Assembly: GCA_000708835.1 (NCBI GenBank)
Contig: DF237621.1
Coordinates: forward strand, 1 to 44,696
Direction of reading: 5' to 3'
Source of the DNA: Klebsormidium nitens
Lineage: Eukaryota > Streptophyta > Klebsormidiophyceae > Klebsormidiales > Klebsormidiaceae
Length of the DNA: 44,696 bases
Part shown: positions 36,466 to 44,696 of the stretch, one piece after another
Layout of the letters: each line of letters begins with the position of its first letter
How positions within the stretch are numbered: the first letter of the stretch is position 1
The notes under the pieces: generated by a model
What the model saw: the letters and a program-made list of their open reading frames with translations, nothing else
What the model was told of the DNA's origin: nothing
The model's database searches: none
Made by a program: the position numbers and the translations under genes

Positions 36466-36535
36466 TCTCTGCGAGTCTGCGGCACAGTCTGCTCAAGATT
36501 TGCGGGGGCTTGCAAGTGCGGGGTGGCGCCGCCGT

Positions 36536-36543
36536 CCTTATAG
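36536..36543 (-). promoter_or_regulatory. TATA box of the F-box gene
   Basis: CTATAAGG on the minus strand lies about 70 bp upstream of the start codon at 36465, suitable for a short leader. Confidence 0.5.
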
Positions 36544-37410
36544 CCGGTCATCCGTTTCCAGCCCCGCGGCTGATCCCACTCTTCACGGTAATCATACGAC
36601 GGAGGGCCGCAAATGCCTACGTGGCAGTCTTGGAAGCAATCCGCTCTGACATTGCACTTACTTTTGGGGAGCTTCTGCATCCGCCGACCGATGGTCCGAA
36701 CTTGTCACTGCGTCACGCTTGAGAAAATCAGAGAAGCTGCAGTCCGCGTTTTGCGGCAGCCGGGTTGACCCCCAAGCGACTTACGGCGTCAGACCATCAT
36801 GATCATACGGTAGGTACTCTAGCTTGTACACTTTGCACGCTACAGAATCACGATTCACCATGGAGTCCACTTCAAGGTTTTGCATGGCTGGAGCATCAGA
36901 GTCCCCGGTCACAGAAGGAACACGTCACACTCAGTCATCGCCAGTCTGGCCGCTATTCTCGAAATTGACGTCGGCGCGAAGACCGACCGCCGGGACTTGC
37001 CGACCAAGTTGCACGTTGATGGGCCAAACTGACCTAGAATTCTTTAGAGGTCGTGGTTCAAGGACAGTCGCTACCTATTTGTTGCATTAGTTGCCTACGT
37101 GATGACGGTAAATAGCTGTGCAGCGTGCTGTGCTCCTTGCCCCAGGGGCCAACTGGCAACAACGAGTCCCCGTCACGGTGCCGTAGAGGATAAACGGCAA
37201 GCGGGACAGCCAGTTGCTGATTGTACCCCTAAAAGAATTCTGATTCCGTGATTGTTGTGAAGATTAGGTCGCAGTTAGAAGCGCCGCTTGACAGACGGCA
37301 TACTTTGTTCCGTAAATATTCGGGTTTACCGGGAAACCCCGGATCTCGCGCAAGAAACCGTTTCTTTCCCAATATATCCACACTAATAAATATCCAATAT
37401 TTGCCGGGCT

Positions 37411-37426
37411 CGGGCCCCGGGGCCCG
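37411..37426. repeat. Perfect 16-bp GC palindrome
   Basis: CGGGCCCCGGGGCCCG, fully self-complementary, inside otherwise AT-rich sequence. Function unknown. Confidence 0.6.
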
Positions 37427-38751
37427 GGCGGTGGGAGGGGACGGAGCATTTTTAACTACTTATAATCATCATAGCGCCGAGCTCTTCTACCGGTAAGCCA
37501 GGGATCTGGGGCTCCGACAGGTGACAAGTCGGGGATTTTCTAGATGCATACTCAAACCTGCCTGCTTTCGCCAAGCTACCGGTACATCATAGTCCGGGTT
37601 TTATTGCACGGTGCACCCCAGGGGCGAGGCAGCTAGCTCGGATATGTCTCGCCTGTTGCAGTCGGACGTGCAGGGTGAACACGCATTGGCCCCCTTGTCC
37701 GATCCGATTTTACACGGTACACACTGCACAGCTTTTCCCAGCTGTCCGGTCCCGGTAGAAATTTTTGAGGAATTCATGGAAACAGAAGATAACCTCCAAC
37801 CACCAGGTTTCGAACCTAAAATAGCCATATCGCCCCGCACAGCGGCGCCCGGTTGCACAGACTGTGAGGTCCATGCTTACGGTACAGGTACGGGTATGCC
37901 TTAATTAAGTTGCATGCTTGCGCTGCAAGTCGGACTACAGCTGTACACAACCGTGCAGTACTAATACGGTAGTGTATGTACGGCATTCAAAGCTGCCAGG
38001 AACATGCTCGCGCGTTCGAGCTGCAACTTCTAATTCTTATGAACTTCCATGTGCGTGACATGGTAATATGCTGCCACCATTCACTTAGCGTCCGAAATGC
38101 AACAGGCAATTCGCTTGTAGTAGTGATGGCATCAGTGCTCGATCATGATGCAGCCTGCTAATAAACCTATTAGCAACATGACGGTCCGGCCCAGCCGGAG
38201 ATATCATATGCAGCTTCTCCTTCAAAGCAATCATTGAACATGCGGGCCAGCAGCACATGCTTCTTTGTGTCAGTAGTTGCGATGTGCAATTGTGGCTGCA
38301 ATTTGGAAAAATGGACCAAGTCACTAAGTCTGTACCATGGGGTTGGACACTAATCTAACAAGAGAAGATATTTTAAAGGTAGAGTATTAGGACAACAATA
38401 GAATATAAGCGTAATGCCAAAAAGGCATGTTTGGACCTTCATGGGCTCATCCACAAGTAACGTTAAGTCAGCAGACCAAGTGTCCGCTTTGCGGTAGAAA
38501 GGCTCGAGGCAGGGATGACGACGTTAGCATGGGACCAATGCTTATGAAGGCATACGCTGCGCACAGTTTTGAAAAAGCACTCACTGTCGTCATCAGAATG
38601 CGCTGAAGCAATGCACCGAAGTGATACAAAAGCAAAGATACGGTCGTGGTATGCTTCAATGCACAGTTTTCGAAGCAGGCCAAGGCCCTTCATGTGTTCC
38701 GACCACGACGAACGCTCCACTTGTCATTTCAGACGACACTTCCCCAAAGTA

Positions 38752-41700
38752 TTACCCCTGCAAGAGAGGTAGACAAACTCATTGACTTGTACCCCAAAAA
38801 GGATGACTTGCCAAAGTACTCCAGAGTTCTTTGCTTACACACTAACAAACACTAAGGGACCTTTGAAGCATATGGCAAACATCAACTACCATACACTCAT
38901 CACTTGCAGACAGTCCTTGTAGACAATCCTTGTAAAGGCGAAAGCTAATGCCTTACCTCTTCCATACGATCCGTTTCCTTGGCTTGGGCTCCTGTACCGT
39001 CTACCAAGATATCGCTAGGCAGTTGGCCCGATCGCAAGGCCTGCAATACGATTCAGATTGCAAGTCGCTTGAGTCGTCGATGATCAGAAACTCTCACACA
39101 GACGGCTGTGCAACCCTCACATGTCCAATAGGCACCGATGTAGAGAAAAGCCGACAAAATGAGAAAACAAACGTTCAATGGCCCAGCCTGCCTGCTTACG
39201 GCTCTGCGAACTTAGCTCCAGTTCGCAACCTGAACGCACAAATGGAGCTGTACCCTTAAATGCAGCACCTTTCGCAGGCAACATAACGGAAATCATCAGC
39301 TCGACTAGTAAATCTCAAAAGTGCGAAGAATTGGCAGAAGGTACGAAGACGAGAGAATTGAAAGGAGTGACGGGCAACACATTCGCTACACTTAGCAGCA
39401 GTGATTCTTGAAAAGCAGTGGGCCAATCGAGCCGCAATCAAGAATCTGTGAGCAGCCTGTTGTAATCGGTGGCCGCTTGATGCAATGCGATGCAATCGCC
39501 ATTGGGCTCTTGCAGCATAGGCACACTCAGTTTGCAAAATTTATTTGTTTGCTGAAGAATTCTTCATGTGTCAAAGCGGGTGGCACATCCGTCTCATAAC
39601 GTCACTGCACTGACATGACAGCAGTGCTCACGAGAAAAGTAGACCAAGGTCGACAACCATCTTAACGAGTTGCGGCTCCCCACGGCACTCTCAGCTCCAG
39701 TATAAGGCATCGAGTCTCAACAAGCAGATACAAGGGGATCGCAACTCCGTGTCGACGAGTAACACTTCCAGGAGACAAGAAGGAAGTGGAGCAAATGTCA
39801 GGCCCACCTTTTCAAGACGCGTCACCTCTTCCAGGGTCTGTGCAGTGGCGATTGCAGCCTGCCAAGAGGAAAAGGGTGACGTCAGTGCTGGTGTCTCGGA
39901 TCATTGGGCTTTCCTGTGGTTTAGGTGTCAAACGGGCTGACACATAAAGCGACAACAGACGCACTTGAACGACCGATGTTCCAAATAAGATTTCAACTCA
40001 TAGCATGTTTAGTGGCGAAACGCGTCAAAAAGCTGCTGAAGACGTACTGGAAGCTGGTAGAAAGTGGAAACCAATGCGATTTCAGCAGTACTTTAGTACC
40101 ATACGCGGACAACAAAAAACTGTGCTACTGGAATGGACCTCAACATGAGAGAGATACCGAAGGCTCAAGAGTCTTGCTAACGATTTCGTTAATCTGAGTA
40201 GCTTATTCCACTTGACCCCGCTGTTCCTTCTCGCTTCCAAGAGAAACCGTTCTTAAACTTCTGGGCAAATCAATGTACACAATCAAAAACGATTAACTGT
40301 GCTTAGCCTGCTCGCAACCAGTTCGTTATCCATAACAAGGACAAACAACACCAAAATCGACAGAACAGGAAGAAAAAACGGGCTTCAGTTCAGCTCTCCG
40401 CAGCAAACGCAGACGCTGAGCTAAGCTGTTCAACAGATGAACACGGCCAGAGACGCCAAACAAGACACGTAGACACGTAGACACGACTTCGATGTCACAC
40501 CTCAGCCTGCTTCGCTTCTTTCCGTTCAACCGCGAACGGAACGGCTTACTTCGCTCATGAGCAGATCCCCAGTGCCTGATGATCGTCACAAATCGCAACA
40601 TGCAGCTCTCGTCACCAACAGAGTCAGCCAACTACTCAAAAGCGAACGGCATATTCACCACCATAAAACTGTCGACAGTCGCGTTTCGTCTTGCAACAAA
40701 TATTCGTGGAACGCCATACCCAAGGAAACCGGTTCGGAAAATCAAACTGACCGCGAGCGCCTCACCTTGATAGCTGTAATCTGTTCTGGCGTGGGGCCCG
40801 TTTTCTTCGGCTCCTCTGTTTTCTCCGCCCCCTCGGTCTCGATGCCCTCCCCGGGCACAAACGTCTTTGCCGCCTCGGCCTGCTCCTCTGCCGACCCCCC
40901 AAACGCTTTTTGCGCCTCAAGCCGTTCCTGCACCAAGGTAGGAACGTACAGAGGTTCTGCTTATTTTCAAAAAGAAACCGGTGCAACGATGAAGGAAAGG
41001 TCTGGTGTTCGCCGCCTCGCCTGCTCCTTTGCCGAACCCCCAAGCGCTTTCTGCACCTCGAGCCGTTCCTGCACCCAGGCATCACCGTATAAAGGTTCTG
41101 CTTATTCCAAGGAACACCGATCAAGAAAAGGTCTGCATAGTCAAACGCGTAATCGCCTGGTAAAAAATCGCAAGCATGGCCACCGAAGAAGTTGTACCAA
41201 AAGTGGGCGTTGTAAGCGCGCTTGCAATCGGACGACTCGGTCCACCCAACTGGCCATCGCCAAAGCGGTGCAAGAAGGTGGATGGCTGTGGAAATGATAC
41301 TGTCGGCGTTGGATTCGCCATCCAACAAGCCCGTATACCCAAGTGATATTCTGGGAGCTCGCTGGAACAACCTCAACGAATGACTCCGGCTGCAACATTC
41401 CTGATAATCATGCTGGCGCATGAACCTCGTGATCCGTTCGCTCCGGACCAAAATAGGGACAAAGCATGTCAAAGCGGGCGTGCCATGCATGGCTAACGAA
41501 GGTCTTCGTCTTGCTGAAATCGTGACTACAGATTGTCAATGCCTTTAGCCCTAGCGGCTGATGTCACTCAAATGTCAGAGCCCAAACCACAAGTCTGGAC
41601 TGAAGAAGGCCAGGTCGTTCAAAAGGTTTGATCGATGCTCTTACGACCACTGTACATGCTACGGAAGTGTAGTGTCGACTTAGAGCTTCTGGGTTCTTGA

Positions 41701-44359
41701 GGACTCGCGAGCCAGAGGTCTGATGTGCGGATGCGTCGAATGGTGACTGCCGTTTCTAAAACAGAGGGAGGGCTTCGAGAAACACAGACCGTCAGCGTCT
41801 TTCCGTCAATTTGAAGTATTTGAAGTCGACATTTCGTTGTATTCAAAAGAGCTCCACAAGAACCCGACCGTCAGCCTCTCACCGGTTGTTTGAACTGTCC
41901 GCACTCGAGAAGTCGCAGTCGCAGTAAGAAGAGCTTCAAAAGAACCAGACTGTCGGCGTCTCACCTTTTGTTTGATCTTTTTGAAGTCGAGCAGCCGCAG
42001 GCCCGGACACCGGTGGATGACGTACAACCGGTACTGCGGTTTTTTCGTCACCTCGTTGTCTAGAAGGCTCAGGAATTGCAGTTTTGGGAGGGTGGCGAGC
42101 GGGTCTAGGTCGGGGAGGTTGACAAGCTTGTTGGTCGTCAGGACAAGCGTCGTCAGTTTTGGAAGGGAAGCTGCACAGGAAGACGCTTGACTTCAGGGCC
42201 TGCTTAATGCTTGTATGCTCGCCGTAGATCTTTGGTGAAATTTCCACAATTGAAACAGGGCGAAACGATTTTGAGGGGATTGACGATCTTATCAAGTGGT
42301 AGGGTGAATACTGACAGATACAAGAGCAGCTGCATATTTGAAAAGTGTGGAGACGCTCGCGAACGTGGGGGACCGCCTCGTATGACTCCGTGCTTCTTGC
42401 CGAAACGAAATGCTTGAAGCTTGCCCGTTGTCAGGACGCACGTCAACCATTCTAGGAAGCTTCAAGCACGAAGCACCTGCGGTGGACAAACATTGTGATT
42501 GCAGCCTGATTCCTCACAAGCCCCCTTCAGCCCCTATCCCTGCCCGCAGATATGTCTTTACCCCCCTCCTCAACCGCAGACTGCCTAAATTGCTACAACA
42601 GTTGGAAACAGAGGCGTACGAAGCATGAGGCAAGACGCAGATTGGCAAAAGCTGGTCCCGGTAGCTAACAAGGTGCCACCTTGTGACAAGCAAACAGGAG
42701 TGTGACCACAGTCACACCTATATGTCCTAGGCAGAGACACCAAGGCCAGCAGGAGCATTCACGAAAGACCCGAGTCTGCAGCCTACTTAACATATCAAAC
42801 ACGTCCTATTGAGGAGTATGTACCTCCAGTTCTACGACTCCGCATGCTATGCGCCAAGGATATGTGGTGACAAATAGAGTCGCCCTGGCGTTGAATTCAA
42901 TTGCACTTGCGCTAAATCCAATTGCACTTGGTACAAACAATCGGTTTCCAAGCATGCCGTCCAAAATTCATTATCCAGGTAAGCAATCCCTCAAAACCTC
43001 ATACAAAGAGACCAGGAACCTCTTGTGCAACGCTTCATTGATGCTCCGTTGACCGCAGCGAACCTTTATTTGCTGTTACGTCCACTGGTAAATTACCATG
43101 TTTGTGCTTTGCTTTGATCGATGATATGGACTTTGAAGATTGGCTGACCTCACCTCCGAGATTTGCATGGAGCCTTGCTATTCGGTTGTTGTTGGCTAGG
43201 AGCGTGCTGAGTCTCCGGAGTAGAGGGAAGCCCTCCAGTTTCACTATTTCATTATCCGAAAGGTCGATGCTGTCAAATTGATCCTGCCACATCGATGTAA
43301 AAATTTATTGATAAGAGTTGCAAGAATTGCCGCCAAAGTTGATGACCAAGCAATACGATGATAGATCTCAAAGAACCAGCGGGGAAAGCAGACGATGGCA
43401 CGGCCACTTCATATTCTTCTGACCTATTGCTGGTGGCGTTTGTGACCGCATAACGAACCTGAAGTCAACGAACAGGTTTGCATCAATGGCCCTAAGAACC
43501 TCAAGCAGATGGAGCACACCAAACAGGAGAATGTGGACCAGGACTGCGCCCCAACAAAGATCAATAGGAAGGGAGGCCACAGGCAAGGGGTTCATTGTAC
43601 ATATTCAACCGCCACTGTCATGCTGACGGTTGCTGAATGCGGAAAGATTCACTTGACAGATAATCAACGAAACAACTGAAAGTTTGGGAGACTGACCTCA
43701 GTGGCTCCGAGGTTCTCCACGACAGCAATTTTGCTTCCTGCAAAAGTGGCTTGGTGGTAGGATGAAATTCGACGTCCCCAAACTCGAAAAGCATCGCTTC
43801 AGGCAGAACATGCCTCCAAATGCAAACGCTTGCGAAGCGCAGTCATTTGAAGACTGCGAGCTCAGGTGCAAATTCTTGATGGAAAAGAGGCCCTGACCCC
43901 CTTCTTCAATCCCCTTACGACAATTAAAACCGCAGGGTTAAATGAAGCATTTAGGGTTTGACCAAACAAAATCTCACCAATGCAATCTGCTCCTGGTATC
44001 AGCAATTGGCTACATCTGGTAGATTCTTACAATTCATGACTGAAGTTGACTCCTTGTCATGCCAACACGAAAATCATGAGAGCCGCTGGCATTCTCCCCT
44101 TCTCATTCAGAACGGACCATTACCAGAATCCAAAGATATATACTTCTGCGCATGCTTGAGAGATTGATGGAGAAAGATCCATGTTTTAGAAAGCATCCAA
44201 ACATTCACGACCGCGTTGCCTAACTCAGTCATCAATTTTCAGATATGTTAGGAACTGCGCATTGGAGACCTACTTACCACGAAGATCAAGCTCCCGCTCC
44301 TTGACTGCATTGAAGTACTGGGGCGACTGCAATATCAAGTCTGCAGTAAGTCGGACCAT
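38752..44359 (-). CDS. U2 small nuclear ribonucleoprotein A' (U2A'), 8 coding exons
   Basis: Exons 44359-44278, 43737-43697, 43283-43154, 42170-41965, 40927-40766, 39858-39808, 39040-38957 and probably 38757-38752 join in frame into about 253 residues (Arabidopsis 249). Recognisable parts are MVRLTADLILQSPQYFNAVK, RELDLRG, NLGATEDQFDSIDLSDNEIV, the leucine-rich repeats (about residues 40-135) with LSLLDNEVTKKPQYRLYVIH, then LDFKKIKQKERLEA, the acidic/proline linker with PTPEQITAIK, and AAIATAQTLEEVTRLEKALR with GQLP. U2A' binds U2B'' and U2 snRNA stem-loop IV in the spliceosome. The last coding exon would be only GGG-TAA after a strong CTCTCTTGCAG acceptor; this end is the least certain part. 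Introns 4 and 5 contain exon-edge copies. Confidence 0.94.
40865..41085 (-). repeat. Duplicated 5' edge of U2A' exon 5
   Basis: The exon start with acceptor and about 40 bp of intron recurs: plus strand GCCGCCTCGGCCTGCTCCTC at 40869 (used) and GCCGCCTCGCCTGCTCCTTT at 41011, 142 bp apart, each ending AGCCGTTCCTGCACC and then GGTTCTGCTTATT in the intron. A 1-nt deletion shifts the copy's frame; the CTGCA acceptor is preserved. Confidence 0.92.
41780..42005 (-). repeat. Three tandem copies of the 3' edge of U2A' exon 4
   Basis: Plus strand GACTGTCGGCGTCTCACC (used donor, 41948) is matched by GACCGTCAGCCTCTCACC (41867) and GACCGTCAGCGTCTTTCC (41787), steps 81 and 80 bp. Each is followed by TTTG and a diverged AAGTCGA exon segment. 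The middle copy keeps the donor sequence GGTGAGA. Confidence 0.85.
42669..42720. repeat. Two adjacent short palindromes in U2A' intron 3
   Basis: CAAGGTG-C-CACCTTG and GTGTGAC-CACA-GTCACAC lie next to each other. Both can form hairpins; no link to splicing is shown. Confidence 0.5.
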
Positions 44360-44696
44360 GATCCTCCGTGTTTATCAAAAGGTTTGGCAAATGCAGAACA
44401 CAGGCCTACCTAATTGAAAAACGACCTTATCTGAGGTTTTGATTACCTGCCTAGATTGGATCACCTAATCCAAATTCCTACTTCCACTGATTGCTGCTCC
44501 TAATTTTCGAGCAACGAAGGGCTGAGCAGGAAGAAGCACCAAAATTGATCGCCCCAGGGCCTTGCTGCCTACCTATTTTCTGCTTTGCCTGTACCTACTG
44601 TGAAATCTGACTGACATCGACTCATGGACTTTGAGAGTGAGTCTTCAGGCATTCTCTGTCGAACCATTGGCATTGCTCTCAAGTGAGTGTGAATAC
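44360..44696. other. Upstream flank of U2A'
   Basis: This holds the leader and probably the core promoter of U2A' (minus strand). No TATA box or other gene recognised; the window ends here. Confidence 0.5.

Larger units (their letters stand above)
36466..38751. other. Intergenic region between F-box gene and U2A' gene
   Basis: Both genes run on the minus strand, so this holds the 3' flank of U2A' and the promoter of the F-box gene. No protein-like frame found. Features seen: the TATA box at 36536, GC-rich palindrome CGGGCCCCGGGGCCCG at 37411-37426, and a GGTTCGAAACC string (minus strand, 37806-37816) that is not part of a tRNA. Confidence 0.55.

Noticed and set aside
37806-37816. GGTTCGAAACC on the minus strand as a tRNA B box
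   Set aside because: No matching acceptor stem, anticodon arm or A box at the right distance, and the T-stem pairs poorly.
40762-41490. Open frame of 242 codons on the minus strand, briefly considered a transposase fragment
   Set aside because: It overlaps U2A' exon 5 in another frame and shows no catalytic motif order of any transposase family I know; chance is more likely.

Overview
This is a eukaryotic nuclear window of the green-plant lineage. Its genes are intron-rich with plant-type splice sites, and the encoded proteins match land-plant proteins nearly residue for residue in length. Examples are cohesin SMC3 (1205 aa), the sterol side-chain reductase DWF1/DIM (567 aa) and the spliceosomal protein U2A' (253 aa). 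Moderate GC, many introns and a bacterial-style GH16 enzyme suggest a streptophyte alga (Klebsormidium-like); the species is inferred, not shown.

Layout. 1-3329: no recognisable gene. 3330-5863 (+): five-exon secreted GH16-type glucanase/lectin-fold protein. 5864-7825: intergenic. 7826-21867 (-): SMC3 in 25 coding exons; every exon joins in frame, and one intron is a U12-type AT-AC intron. 21868-22598: short divergent promoter region. 22599-29805 (+): DWF1 in six exons. 29806-31493: intergenic. 31494-36465 (-): four-exon F-box protein of unknown target. 36466-38751: intergenic. 38752-44359 (-): U2A' in eight coding exons. 44360-44696: upstream flank.

The genes do not form a pathway: one concerns chromosome cohesion, one sterol synthesis, one splicing, one probably protein turnover and one cell-wall or storage glucan.

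The most unusual property is in the introns. At about seventeen exon edges in four of the five genes, the intron next to the exon carries one to five extra, diverged tandem copies of that exon edge, including its splice site and part of the adjoining intron. Copies are mostly 80-190 bp apart, often 140-170. The richest case is DWF1 exon 4, with six copies about 160 bp apart. In SMC3 the 3' end of the U12-type intron (branch point, AC acceptor, exon start) is present four times. Some copies differ from the used exon mainly at synonymous third positions, and some keep working-looking splice sites. This looks like a genome-wide process of exon-edge tandem duplication that supplies introns with decoy splice sites. 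A 278-bp mariner-like MITE also sits in an SMC3 intron.
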